Shown here: in pieces, positions 23,767 to 32,878 of the stretch
Position numbering within the stretch: position 1 is the stretch's first letter
How the letters are laid out: each line of letters begins with the position of its first letter
NCBI RefSeq assembly: GCF_003574315.2
Contig: NZ_AP025739.1
Coordinates: 434,001-498,000 of the forward strand
From: Capsulimonas corticalis
GTDB lineage: Bacteria; Armatimonadota; Armatimonadia; Armatimonadales; Capsulimonadaceae
DNA length: 64,000 bases
Reading direction: 5' to 3'
Notes under the pieces: model-generated
Told to the model about the DNA's origin: nothing
Seen by the model: the letters and a program-made list of their open reading frames with translations, nothing else
Databases searched by the model: none
Program-made: the position numbers and the translations under genes

Positions 23767-25035
23767 TTGTATATCGAAAAGCTGACAATTCGGAACTTCC
23801 GGAGCTTTGGAACGGCGGAAATGAGCCTCAATTATCCTGGCCGTCCAGGCAAGCTCAGTCATCCGTCGCCACAACGCGCTCCGAACGTGAATTTGTTGCT
23901 TGGGGGCAACGGTTCCGGGAAATCCTCCATTTTTAAGGCCATTGCATTAGGCGTTCTTGCTCCCGTCATACCGTCCAGTGGCCTCAAAGCAGAATACTTT
24001 GTTCGCCGAGCCACGAGAGCAGGATCAAATACAGTCGCCAGTATTCAAAACAGCTCCTCATTCCAGAAGAGAGAGCCCGCCGAAAGCGCGAAAATCGAAG
24101 TCAGTTTGCTGCTTGGTGAGTCGGATACAGGGCTATCTCAGCCAATAACCATGATCGGACAAGCAATCGTTACGCTAAAAGGCGATGTCGAGGAGATCAG
24201 GACGACACACACAAACCCGCCTGCTTGGGATCGAATCTATGAGAATAACTCGCCGGCGTTTTTCCTTGCCGCTTACGGCGCGGGGCGACGCACAGAGCGC
24301 CCAGAGGGTTACAGCGAGCAGAATCGCACTCCCCGATACCAGCGTGTCGCCGGTCTTTTCGAGGAGCAGGTCGGATTGGCGCCGTTCACCTACGCTTATC
24401 TTCAGCTAAAATCGCGTGGGGCGTTCTCGGATGCTCGGCAGATCCTAAACGCGCTTCTGATCGAGGAAAACCTTTCATTAACCGAACACCAAGATGGTCT
24501 GGATCGCCCCCTGTTTGATAACAACGGAGTGCTTCTGCCATTCAATGCTCTCTCGGACGGTTATCGCGCTTTTATCGGCTGGGTCTGGGATTTGCTGTTG
24601 CAAATGTCCCGCGTTCTGCCTCCTAATTCTGCCGAGCCTCAGCTTGCGAACCTATCGGGAGTCGTCATCGTCGACGAAATCGATCTGTTCCTGCACCCGG
24701 CCTGGCAGAGGCGCGTTGTGGATCAAATCTCAGAGGCGTTCCCGAATATTCAATTCCTGTTCTCCAGCCATAGTCCGCTTGTGGCGGGAACGCTGGAAAC
24801 GCAAAGCATCTATGTCCTGGATTCGGACGACAGCGGAGCAGTCATCGAACAGTACAACGAAGATATCTTTGGGCTTACCGCCAATCAAATCCTCACCAGC
24901 TCTTACTTCGGCCTCAGTTCGACACGCGCCCCCGATGCACCGCAAAATGACCTAGTGCGATTAGCGCTCAGCGATAAAGAAGAAGATCATCAATCCTTTC
25001 TCCGCCGAATGGTAAAGGATATTCCGCAAGAATGA
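23767..25035 (+). CDS. ptuA: Septu-like ATPase PtuA
   Basis: A 422-residue AAA/ABC-type ATPase: IRNFRSFG opening, Walker A GGNGSGKSS (residues about 47-55), ABC-like LSDGYRAFIGW, Walker B VVIVDEIDLFLHP and the H-loop FSSHSP. TTG start with GAGG 7 nt upstream. It overlaps the HNH nuclease gene by ATGA. ATPase plus HNH is the Septu defence arrangement, in which PtuA forms a complex that controls PtuB. It could also be one of the ATPase/HNH effector pairs linked to retrons, but no reverse transcriptase is present. Confidence 0.78.
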   Translation: MYIEKLTIRNFRSFGTAEMSLNYPGRPGKLSHPSPQRAPNVNLLLGGNGSGKSSIFKAIALGVLAPVIPSSGLKAEYFVRRATRAGSNTVASIQNSSSFQKREPAESAKIEVSLLLGESDTGLSQPITMIGQAIVTLKGDVEEIRTTHTNPPAWDRIYENNSPAFFLAAYGAGRRTERPEGYSEQNRTPRYQRVAGLFEEQVGLAPFTYAYLQLKSRGAFSDARQILNALLIEENLSLTEHQDGLDRPLFDNNGVLLPFNALSDGYRAFIGWVWDLLLQMSRVLPPNSAEPQLANLSGVVIVDEIDLFLHPAWQRRVVDQISEAFPNIQFLFSSHSPLVAGTLETQSIYVLDSDDSGAVIEQYNEDIFGLTANQILTSSYFGLSSTRAPDAPQNDLVRLALSDKEEDHQSFLRRMVKDIPQE

Positions 25036-25871
25036 TCCGCTACCCAAAAGCGCTCCCTGAAATCGAAGCGTTAGTCGATGCGAAGGTCCCAGGTTGGCGA
25101 CGAAACGCGGAGCGACGGACAGCGGCGATACTCCAACTCGGACATTATGCCGAAACGTCCGCCATTTGGAGTGAAGTCAAACCGGTGTTTATGGAGATCC
25201 AGCATAACAAATGCGCTTACTGCGAACAGCAGTTGGAAGGCGGCGAATTTGGAGCCATCGCGCACGATCTGGAGCACTACCGCCCCAAGAGAAACGTACG
25301 CGCTTGGCCAGCGGATCCGGCAAAATACGACTTCCCCACCGGAGAGGCCTTTCCGAACGGTTATTATCATCTGGCGTATCATCTCGGCAATTACGCCGCC
25401 GCCTGCAAAGTCTGCAACACCCTGATGAAATCCTACTTCTTCCCGGTCGCCTCCTCCCGCATCGCCGCCGGAGACGCTCCCGAAGATTATGCCGCAGAGA
25501 GGCCCTACCTCATCTATCCCATCGGAGTGTTGGATGAAGATCCGGAAGAGATTCTCGAGTTTGTCGGCGTCAACGCCCTCCCTCGACAAGGGCCTTCCGG
25601 GAGAAGAGCCCTTGTCACGATTGATTTCTTTGGCCTGAACTGAGAGAACCTCCAATTTCAAAGAGCCTTAACTCTCCTCGCAGTTTGGCTAGCGTTCAAA
25701 GGATCAGAACAGGGCGACAAAGAGGATATCTGGTATCTCAGTCAGCTGACATCCGGCCGTCTCTCGCACACCCTGTGCGCCAGATCTTTTTTGTCTCTAT
25801 GCCAAACGGACCGTGCGCTGGCGGCAAGCATGATCGGCGAATTTCGGCAGATCATCGAACGCGGGCAGTAG
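25032..25871 (+). pseudogene. ptuB: Septu-like HNH nuclease PtuB, interrupted by in-frame TGA
   Basis: The first 203 residues hold the HNH/TIGR02646-like core: NKCAYCEQQL, HDLEHYRPKRNVRAWP and CKVCNTLMKSYF, which supply zinc-binding Cys pairs and the catalytic His. A TGA at 25641 ends this part after TIDFFGLN. The same frame then stays open for 75 more codons (ENLQFQRALTLLAVWLAF onwards) to TAG at 25869, and the junction matches the way such proteins run on after GLN. A CGA-to-TGA change is the simplest explanation. The truncated nuclease may still be active. Confidence 0.65.
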
Positions 25872-25913
25872 CCATACAAAACAGCGTTTCGCCCCGCCCA
25901 GTTCACCAATAGG

Positions 25914-25952
25914 AAAACGGCCGCCATTCTTGCGAATGGCGGCCGTTTTGCT
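25914..25952 (+). terminator. Terminator after the Septu-like pair
   Basis: A perfect 16-bp stem (AAAACGGCCGCCATTC / GAATGGCGGCCGTTTT) with a TTGC loop. It resembles, in inverse, the terminator after tRNA-Ala. Confidence 0.8.
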
Positions 25953-26008
25953 GTCTGAGGCGTTTCGCCTCTCCCCCCATTGAACCATTTTTGTTCCAAA
26001 ATAATATA

Positions 26009-26037
26009 TTGACAGATTTTTTCTTTGGTGCTATATT
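26009..26037 (+). promoter_or_regulatory. Promoter of the pseudopilin gene at 26163
   Basis: TTGACA and TATATT are 17 nt apart, near consensus. The leader of about 118 nt is long compared with the other pseudopilin genes. Confidence 0.8.
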
Positions 26038-26162
26038 GGTACAGCACGAAGAATGCAGGGCAGTCGCGTTGGTCAGACATTTCGTCGTGGATGCATCTCA
26101 AGTGACGAAGGATCCAGATTTGCTCCAAAATTTGCACTCGTAATAAACCAGAGGATCTTAGA

Positions 26163-26999
26163 ATGAAAAAATCACAATTCTTTCCCAGTCGACATTCCGG
26201 CTTTACTTTAATCGAACTGCTCGTTGTCATCGCTATCATCGCTATTCTTGCCGCCATTCTCTTCCCCGTTTTCGCCAAGGCGCGCGAAAAGGCGCGGCAA
26301 ATTAGCTGCGCCTCGAATGAGAAGCAGCTTGGGCTGGGTTTTCTTCAGTACATTCAGGACAATGACGAATCGTTTCCCATCGGCCGTTCGGACTTCTTCT
26401 ATTGCGCTGGCTGGGCGCACCCCGTGATGCCTTACCTCAAGTCAGTCGGCGTTTTCCAGTGCCCCGACGATCCCTCCCAGTACAGCCCGGCACCCGGCGT
26501 GCGATGGCAGCCGGTGTCCTATGTGGTTAACAATTCATTTCTGGGGGATGGCAACGGCCATCAGCCTGCCGCGCTCGCCAGCTTGAATGCGCCGGCGTCC
26601 ACGGTGCTGTTGTGTGAGGCGTATGGTGTGGTGATGGACCTGAACCGCATCGACCAAACGGACTTTTCCTCTGCGGCGACCATGGACACGAACTACTGGT
26701 CGAACGGAGGCAAAGGCTGTCCGACCAACTGCTTCGCCAAGTATGCGACGGGCAATCCTCCGGGGAACCAGTTGAATCAGTACCAGGGAACGAACGGCGT
26801 GCATACGAACGGCTCGAACTTCCTGGCGGCGGACGGCCATGTCAAATGGCTTACCGCTACAAGGATCTCTCCGGGGAAAGACGCCTCCGCCGCGAACAAC
26901 CCTGAGGATGACAGCGGGGAGCACGCCGCAGGCACTTCCTATATGAATGTCAATGGCGGCAGTTCCGGCAGCGCCACGCTGACATTCAGTAAGATCTAG
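26163..26999 (+). CDS. Pseudopilin-like secreted protein, H-X9-DG type
   Basis: A 278-residue protein with prepilin signal [18 protein letters not shown], block [20 protein letters not shown] and H-X9-DG ([19 protein letters not shown]). An extra tail after the motif (about 45 residues, Gly/Ser-rich) is similar in style to the copy at 53761, both ending in LTFS plus two residues. AGAGGATCTTAGA precedes the ATG. Monocistronic. Confidence 0.88.
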   Translation: MKKSQFFPSRHSGFTLIELLVVIAIIAILAAILFPVFAKAREKARQISCASNEKQLGLGFLQYIQDNDESFPIGRSDFFYCAGWAHPVMPYLKSVGVFQCPDDPSQYSPAPGVRWQPVSYVVNNSFLGDGNGHQPAALASLNAPASTVLLCEAYGVVMDLNRIDQTDFSSAATMDTNYWSNGGKGCPTNCFAKYATGNPPGNQLNQYQGTNGVHTNGSNFLAADGHVKWLTATRISPGKDASAANNPEDDSGEHAAGTSYMNVNGGSSGSATLTFSKI

Positions 27000-27092
27000 C
27001 GAAGACCATCCTGGCTCATCCGTCATCGCGCCGGTCGTTTACGGCCGGCGCACGAGTACCGTTTAAGGTAAATATTGTGCGCTCCGCACATG

Positions 27093-27225
27093 CCTGGCGA
27101 ATGAATTCGCGGCTAAAAGTACGGTCACCCGCCTCCGCGGATTCAGACTTTGTGCCGTGGGCTCCGAAGTCCGCGAAGGCGGACGGCTATACTTTTAGGC
27201 GCGAATTCATTCGCCGGCCTTCTGA
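27093..27225. repeat. Paired inverted REP-like units without a transposase
   Basis: Two units face each other. Left: GGCGAATGAATTCGC, AGTACGGTCACCCGC. Right, inverted: GTCCGCGAAGGCGGAC, ACTTTTAGGCGCGAATTCATTCGCC. They match the REPs around the RAYT at 14978. In the right unit the foot stem is GTCCGC/GCGGAC instead of ACCCGC/GCGGGT, so two base pairs changed on both sides. The element fills much of the gap 27000-27292, in which no gene is visible. Confidence 0.75.
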
Positions 27226-27292
27226 CGAGCAAACGCTAGAAATCATTTAACACAGTACTATCTCTATTTTCGTAAAGGCACTCTACTTTCTC

Positions 27293-29470
27293 ATGATAGC
27301 ATTGATTGGTTCTGCTCGCGCCGCCGGAATGGCGTTCGCGCTTTCGTGTTTTGGAGCGTCCGCTCATGTCTACGCATCGCCTTCCAGCGGTCCCATAACG
27401 ACGCAGGCGGTGGTCTCCGGACTGCGTATTTCCGTCAGCGCAGTGGAGTCGGGAGCGTTTCATATCGTCGCCTGTCCCTCAGATGCGCCGGCGCCGCCGG
27501 ACAGCCCGTTTGTGGTGGAGACTCAGCCGTGGGCTAAGGCGGCGATGCAGCGAGGCGCGGCGGGCGATGTTACTGTCCGCACTCCGGAAGCGGTTCTGCA
27601 TCTTGCTCCCAATGGCGTTTTCACGGTTCGGGACGCCAAAAACACACTTCTTATTCAAAGCGGACGCATTGCGGCGACGCCCGAGGGAATCACGCTGGCG
27701 CTGTCTCATGGCGCGGACCAGCGGCTCTACGGCGCCGGGAACGCGGACTGGAATGTCAGCGGCGATCTGACTCACCCGTCGGGAACGCAGATCTTTCATA
27801 ACGGCGTCACGCGCATTCCCTTTCTGTGGTCCACGGGGGGATATGGCGCCTTGATCGCCAACAACGAAAGCGGGATCTCCTGGTCCGACATGGCGAACAC
27901 TCTGACCTGGCGGGTTCCCAGCGCATCGCTCAATTCCTATCTGATCGTTTCGGCCAAGGGCGGTTATGGACTGCTTGATGCCTACTCGCGCCTGACGGGG
28001 CGCGCGCCGATCCCGCCGCGCTGGACGTTCGGCTTTATGCAAAGCCGCTGGGGATATCAAGACGCCGCCGATATCCAGGACAAATGGCGGCAGTATCGAG
28101 ACCGAAAGATCCCGATTGACGCCTTTGTCTATGATTACGACTGGTACAACGACGATTGGCAGGTCAACACCAAGAACTTTCCGGACGGCGCCTTCACGAA
28201 GATGAAGAGCATGCATCTGAAATTCGTCGGCATCCGCAAGCCGCGCGTGGAGGGCGACCATCTGGCCTACGCCCGAGCGCGGGGGTGGACGCTCCCCAGC
28301 CTCGACAATGTGAATAAGCCCGCCGACCGTGCGGAGAAGTCGGACGATAAAGCGGACCTGCACTTCGACAATCCCGAGGCGCGTTACTGGTGGTGGAGCC
28401 ATCAGGCCCCGCTGATGAACGCCGGCGTGGATGGCTGGTGGAACGATGAGGCGGAGAACGCATACGATGAGTTCTTCCAGATGTGCCGGGGACAGTGGGA
28501 GGGACAGCGCGCCTTGAACTCGCGGCGAGTCTGGACGATCAACCGCTCGTTCGCACCGGGCATGCAGCGCTTCGGCGCGGCGGTCTGGTCGGGAGACATC
28601 AATAGCTCCTGGGCGACCCTCAGCAATCAGCCGGGAACGCTGATGAACTTCAGCATGGCTGGAATGCCTTACACCAGTTCGGATACCGGGGGCTTCTTTG
28701 GCCCGCCCACCCCGGAGCTTTATTCGCGATGGATGGAGCAGGCCGTGTTCACCCCGATCATGCGCGCGCACGGAATGCTCAACGAGCCGCGCTGGCCGTG
28801 GGCGTTTGGCGAGGAAGCGCAGACGGCCATGGTCCAGGCGATCCAACTGCGTTATCGCCTCATCCCCTACATCTATACCTGCGCCGCCGAAAACGCGCGG
28901 ACGGCGGCGCCGCTGATGCGCCCCCTGTTTCTCGAATTCCCGCAGGACGCGAATACGTTCAATCTGAGAGACGAATGGTTCTTCGGCCCCAATGTGCTGG
29001 CGGCGCCCATCCTGACCGAAGGCGGATCGCGCGATGTATATCTTCCCGCCGGACGCTGGTACGATTTCAACACCAACGAGTCCGTCCAGGGCGGCCGAAA
29101 GATCTCCATCGTCAAAGCGCCGCTGGCGACGATCCCCGTTTACCTGCGCGCCGGCGGTATTCTTCCGCTGGGTCCCGTGCTCCAGTACACCGGGGAAAAG
29201 CCCATCGATCCATTGGAAGTGCGCGTTTATCCCGGCGCCGACGGAGCCTTTGCGCTCTATGAAGATTCCGGGGACGACTACGGCTACCTCCAGGGGCAGT
29301 CGGCGAAAATCCCCATGACATGGAGTGACAAGCGCCGCCAGTTTGTCCTCGGAAAGCGCGTCGGGACGTTTCCCGGCATGTCCAAAGCGCGCCGCATCGT
29401 GGTCAAGCTGCCGGATGGGCGCTCGCAGGCAGTGAACTACCAGGGCCAAAGGATGTCTGTCCAATTCTGA
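27293..29470 (+). CDS. Secreted glycoside hydrolase family 31 (alpha-glucosidase/alpha-xylosidase type)
   Basis: A 725-residue protein with a signal peptide (residues about 1-29). The GH31 barrel includes TFGFMQSRWGYQ, PIDAFVYDYDWYNDDW, the nucleophile region GWWNDEAENAYDE (Asp385 as candidate) and the acid/base region WSGDINSSW (Asp435). C-terminal beta domains follow (RPLFLEFPQDAN; YLPAGRWYDFNTNE). The family hydrolyses alpha-linked glucosides or xylosides; substrate choice is not readable. It lies upstream of a GntR-LacI type regulator. Confidence 0.9.
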   Translation: MIALIGSARAAGMAFALSCFGASAHVYASPSSGPITTQAVVSGLRISVSAVESGAFHIVACPSDAPAPPDSPFVVETQPWAKAAMQRGAAGDVTVRTPEAVLHLAPNGVFTVRDAKNTLLIQSGRIAATPEGITLALSHGADQRLYGAGNADWNVSGDLTHPSGTQIFHNGVTRIPFLWSTGGYGALIANNESGISWSDMANTLTWRVPSASLNSYLIVSAKGGYGLLDAYSRLTGRAPIPPRWTFGFMQSRWGYQDAADIQDKWRQYRDRKIPIDAFVYDYDWYNDDWQVNTKNFPDGAFTKMKSMHLKFVGIRKPRVEGDHLAYARARGWTLPSLDNVNKPADRAEKSDDKADLHFDNPEARYWWWSHQAPLMNAGVDGWWNDEAENAYDEFFQMCRGQWEGQRALNSRRVWTINRSFAPGMQRFGAAVWSGDINSSWATLSNQPGTLMNFSMAGMPYTSSDTGGFFGPPTPELYSRWMEQAVFTPIMRAHGMLNEPRWPWAFGEEAQTAMVQAIQLRYRLIPYIYTCAAENARTAAPLMRPLFLEFPQDANTFNLRDEWFFGPNVLAAPILTEGGSRDVYLPAGRWYDFNTNESVQGGRKISIVKAPLATIPVYLRAGGILPLGPVLQYTGEKPIDPLEVRVYPGADGAFALYEDSGDDYGYLQGQSAKIPMTWSDKRRQFVLGKRVGTFPGMSKARRIVVKLPDGRSQAVNYQGQRMSVQF

Positions 29471-29522
29471 AGGGATTTCGCCGCTCGCGAACAATGATGC
29501 AGGAGCGAGGTATGGTGCTATA

Positions 29523-30698
29523 ATGCGGGTAATGACTTTACCAGAATCGCAGTCTCCGATCTCCCCGGCGAAGCATCCCAAGAATACGGTGGCGAGTATG
29601 CTGCGCGACCATATTCAATCCGGGGAGTATAAGCCGGGAGATTGGCTTCCCACCGAGCGCTCCCTGGCCGAGGACCTGAGTGTGGACCGGCGCGTGGTCC
29701 GCATGGCGATCGATCAGCTCGTGCGGGACGGCCTGGTGATTCGCCGGCCGCACTGCCGCCCGATCGTCGGTCCCGCCGAAGATCTGCCGGCGGCCGCCCC
29801 GCCTCGCAAAGTCGAGATGTATGCGCCCGCCTCCAATTTGATCGCGCTGCTGATGTGGCATGGCGGCCATTTCGAGAACGGAGTCACCTCGCAGCAGCGA
29901 ATCTTTTGGGGCATGAGCCAGGCGCTGGCGAACGCCGGCTATCACGCCGTGTTTATGGACGTGGGCGAGATTGACGTCGAGAAAGAAAACGCCGTCCGTG
30001 AGGCCGAACAGCTTCGCTCGCTGCTGAAGCGCGGCTTTGCCGGCGCCGTGTTCTATCCTTACGCCTATCGAAGCAACCGGGAACTGGCCGAGGAAGTTCA
30101 GCGGGTGATGCCGATCGTCACGATCGACCGGCGCATCGAAGGCGTGGAAACCGATTGCGTCAGCGTCAACAATCACCAGGCGATGTACGACACGATCCAG
30201 CACCTCATCCGCCAGGGCCATCGCCGGATCGCTTATGTGACGAAGAACGAGCAGATCCGAGCCGTCCAGGATCGCATTCAAGGCTATATGGACGCCATTC
30301 GGGAAGCCGAACTCGACGAGATAGTGCTCTCCATCCCCTCACGCGATCGCGAGCAAGTGTGGACATCGGTGGACATGATGTTCCACCTGCCCAAGGACGA
30401 GCGCCCAACAGCGGCGTCGGCGTTCAATGACTACGCCGCCGTGGACCTCGTGAAACGGCTCAAAAACATGGGCCTCTCCGTTCCCGGCGATGTCGCGGTG
30501 ACGGGATTCGACGACATCGTCCCCATTCTTCCGACCGGCGTCGGCTTGACCACAATGGCGCAGCCTTACGAAGAGATCGGGCGAACCGCCGTGGAAGTCC
30601 TCCTTCAGCGGCTGAAAAGCCGCGCCGCCCCCGCCCGCTCCGTCGAACTGCCCGCGCGCCTGATGGCGCGTGAGAGCAGCCTCGGGCCGCCCTCTTAG
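29523..30698 (+). CDS. GntR-type regulator with LacI-like sugar-sensing domain
   Basis: A 391-residue protein. The N-terminal GntR winged helix (residues about 20-85: DWLPTERSLAEDLSVDRR, AIDQLVRDGLVI) is joined to a LacI/GalR periplasmic-binding-like domain (AGAVFYPYAYRSNR; SVNNHQAMYDTIQHLIRQG; VTGFDDIVPILPTG), the AraR-like design. Its ATG overlaps a TATAAT at 29519-29524, so the start could be the ATG at 29532 on a nearly leaderless message. It follows the GH31 gene by 52 nt and may control it. Confidence 0.85.
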   Translation: MRVMTLPESQSPISPAKHPKNTVASMLRDHIQSGEYKPGDWLPTERSLAEDLSVDRRVVRMAIDQLVRDGLVIRRPHCRPIVGPAEDLPAAAPPRKVEMYAPASNLIALLMWHGGHFENGVTSQQRIFWGMSQALANAGYHAVFMDVGEIDVEKENAVREAEQLRSLLKRGFAGAVFYPYAYRSNRELAEEVQRVMPIVTIDRRIEGVETDCVSVNNHQAMYDTIQHLIRQGHRRIAYVTKNEQIRAVQDRIQGYMDAIREAELDEIVLSIPSRDREQVWTSVDMMFHLPKDERPTAASAFNDYAAVDLVKRLKNMGLSVPGDVAVTGFDDIVPILPTGVGLTTMAQPYEEIGRTAVEVLLQRLKSRAAPARSVELPARLMARESSLGPPS

Positions 30699-30863
30699 CC
30701 GCTTTTTGCTTTAGCGCTCCCATCCTCCGTGCAATATTTCCCTGTAGAAATACGTGTTATTAGCCGACAAGTGAGTAGATATCCACAGGAACGTCTCAAC
30801 GTACGTCCAGGAAATTCACAGATTTACCCGCCGCTGCGGATCGGCTAGGACAGGAGAAGAATT

Positions 30864-32804
30864 TTGTTCACCAATTTGAAGATCGCATACAAGCTTGCGA
30901 TCGGTTTTGGGTTTTGTTTACTGCTGTCGGCTGCGCTCACAGGCGTCGCAATTCGTCAGATGGCGAACGAGAACCATATCACGGACCTTTTTGTGACGGA
31001 CACCGTTCCGGATCTCCAGGACATGAAGACGATCGAGGGGGAATCCAAGCAGCTGCGGATCTTGCAATATCGTCACTTGCTGACGAAAGACAGCGCGGGC
31101 AAGGGAGAGGTCGAGGCGAGTATGACGGCGTCGATCGATAAGACGACGAAGGCGGTCCAGCATAACGTCGATTCGGCCGTCGCGCCTCAGGACATCCAAA
31201 ACACCCATATCCTCCAGCAAAAGTGGAATGAATACTTAGGATATCAAGAGAAGTTTCTCGCCGCGAGCCACAAAAATGACGTCGCCGCCGGCTCCCTCCT
31301 CCTGAATGGAGACATGCTCCACACCTTTCTCGACATCAGCGCGAAGATCAGCGACATGAGCGCCTGGATTGTCCAGAACAGCGATAATAACGCCAAGCGA
31401 TCGGAAGCGGCGTATCACGATGGAGTTCTGCTGCTGACCGGCCTCTTAGCGGCGTCCCTGATCCTGGGCTGCGCCTTCGCGCTGATCATCACGCGCCAGA
31501 TTACCCAGCCGCTGCGGCTCGTTTCCGAAGGCTACAACAGCATTCGCACCATCTGCGTCGCCAACTTGAATAAAGCGATCACTGCCCTGGAGCGCGGAGA
31601 TCTGACGGTGCATGTCGTTCCCCAGACAAAACCGATCGAGGTCAAGTCACGTGATGAGATCGGCCAGGTCACGGTGACCTTCAACGAGATGCTGAACACC
31701 ATGAAGGAAACCATCCTCTCATTCACACGCTCACAGGCGTCACTGACCGGCGTCGTCGGCCAGCTCCAGCTCGCAGCGGCACAAGTCACCCAGTCTTCCG
31801 CCTCCGTCGTCAGCGTGGCGCAGCAGGTCGGTTCGGGTTCCGAGGAGATCAGCGCGACGATGGGCGAAGTCTCCAGCGCCAGCGAGCAGTCGGCGCGCGG
31901 CGCCAGCGAAGTGGCGCAGGGCGCGGCCAGCCAGGCCGTGGCGCTCGCCAGCAGTCGCGAGCGTCTCAAGAACCTGACCGGATCCATCGACAGCGTCGTC
32001 CACAGCGCCGGCGAAGCCAGCGGCGCGGCCAGCGACGCCGCCGGAGCCGCCGAGCGCGGCGCCAGCACGGTGGCGCGCTCCATCCAAAGCATCCGCTCCA
32101 TCGAGCAGACCATCGACGCCAGCGCGGAGACGATGGGCATGCTCAGCGAATCGGCGCGCACGATCGGCTCGATCGTCGAGACGATCAACCAGATCGCCGA
32201 GCAGACGAACCTGCTTGCCCTGAACGCGGCGATCGAGGCGGCGCGGGCCGGGGAATCGGGCCGTGGCTTTGCGGTGGTGGCGGAGGAAGTGCGCAAGCTG
32301 GCGGAGCGTTCTGCGGTGGCGACGCGTGAGATCACGTCGATGATCGCGACGGTTCAGGAGCGCACGCAGGCGGCGACGGCGGCGACGGCGAAGGGCCGTC
32401 AGGAAGCGGCGACGGGCGTTGGCCTGGCCGGGGAAGTAGAAACGGCTTTGGCGGAGATCGCCCGCCATGCGGCGTCCGTGGCGGCGCGGATCGCGGGGAT
32501 CGACGAGGCGACTCGCCAGATGAGCGCCGAGTCCAACCGGATCAGCGCGGAGATCGACGGCGTGGCGGCGGTCGTGGAGCAGAGCAGCGCCGCCGCCGAG
32601 CAGATGAGCGCGTCAGCGGAGCAGGTGTCGGCGTCGATTCAGAGCGTTTCGGCGATGAGCGGCCAGCAAGCGCAGTCCGCCGCGAGCTTGCTGCAAAGCT
32701 CCAGCGATCTGAGCGATGTCGCCGAGACGCTTTCCGAAACCGTACGCGGATTCAAAGTGGAAGAATCAGGCGCGACAAAGCTAACGCTGCTCAAGGCCGC
32801 CTAG
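30864..32804 (+). CDS. Methyl-accepting chemotaxis protein
   Basis: A 646-residue transmembrane receptor. TM1 lies at about 10-32, a four-helix-bundle ligand domain at 35-190, TM2 at 193-215, then HAMP and a long coiled-coil signalling domain. The hairpin tip [19 protein letters not shown] is intact and binds CheA/CheW. Flanking stretches are Ala/Ser/Glu-rich methylation helices. TTG start with GGAG 7 nt upstream. No other chemotaxis gene is adjacent, so it is an orphan receptor. Confidence 0.95.
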   Translation: MFTNLKIAYKLAIGFGFCLLLSAALTGVAIRQMANENHITDLFVTDTVPDLQDMKTIEGESKQLRILQYRHLLTKDSAGKGEVEASMTASIDKTTKAVQHNVDSAVAPQDIQNTHILQQKWNEYLGYQEKFLAASHKNDVAAGSLLLNGDMLHTFLDISAKISDMSAWIVQNSDNNAKRSEAAYHDGVLLLTGLLAASLILGCAFALIITRQITQPLRLVSEGYNSIRTICVANLNKAITALERGDLTVHVVPQTKPIEVKSRDEIGQVTVTFNEMLNTMKETILSFTRSQASLTGVVGQLQLAAAQVTQSSASVVSVAQQVGSGSEEISATMGEVSSASEQSARGASEVAQGAASQAVALASSRERLKNLTGSIDSVVHSAGEASGAASDAAGAAERGASTVARSIQSIRSIEQTIDASAETMGMLSESARTIGSIVETINQIAEQTNLLALNAAIEAARAGESGRGFAVVAEEVRKLAERSAVATREITSMIATVQERTQAATAATAKGRQEAATGVGLAGEVETALAEIARHAASVAARIAGIDEATRQMSAESNRISAEIDGVAAVVEQSSAAAEQMSASAEQVSASIQSVSAMSGQQAQSAASLLQSSSDLSDVAETLSETVRGFKVEESGATKLTLLKAA

Positions 32805-32828
32805 CATCGGAGGTTCCGTAAACGAGAG

Positions 32829-32868
32829 AGGGGCGAGGCCGATACAACGGCCCCGCCCCTTTCGTTTG
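32829..32868 (+). terminator. Terminator after the chemoreceptor gene
   Basis: AGGGGCGAGGCCG pairs with CGGCCCCGCCCCT, followed by TTCGTTTG. It sits between convergent genes. Confidence 0.75.
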
Positions 32869-32878
32869 TCAGTAGTTC

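Noticed and set aside
25641-25643. Selenocysteine reading of the TGA in ptuB
   Set aside because: No SECIS-like hairpin was recognised after the TGA and PtuB nucleases are not known selenoproteins; a nonsense change is simpler.
23759-25871. Retron with PtuA/PtuB effectors
   Set aside because: No reverse transcriptase and no msr/msd-like inverted repeat are present near the pair.
27479-29581. Minus-strand frame of 700 codons opposite the GH31 gene
   Set aside because: Shadow frame; the plus strand has a signal peptide and the GH31 catalytic motifs.
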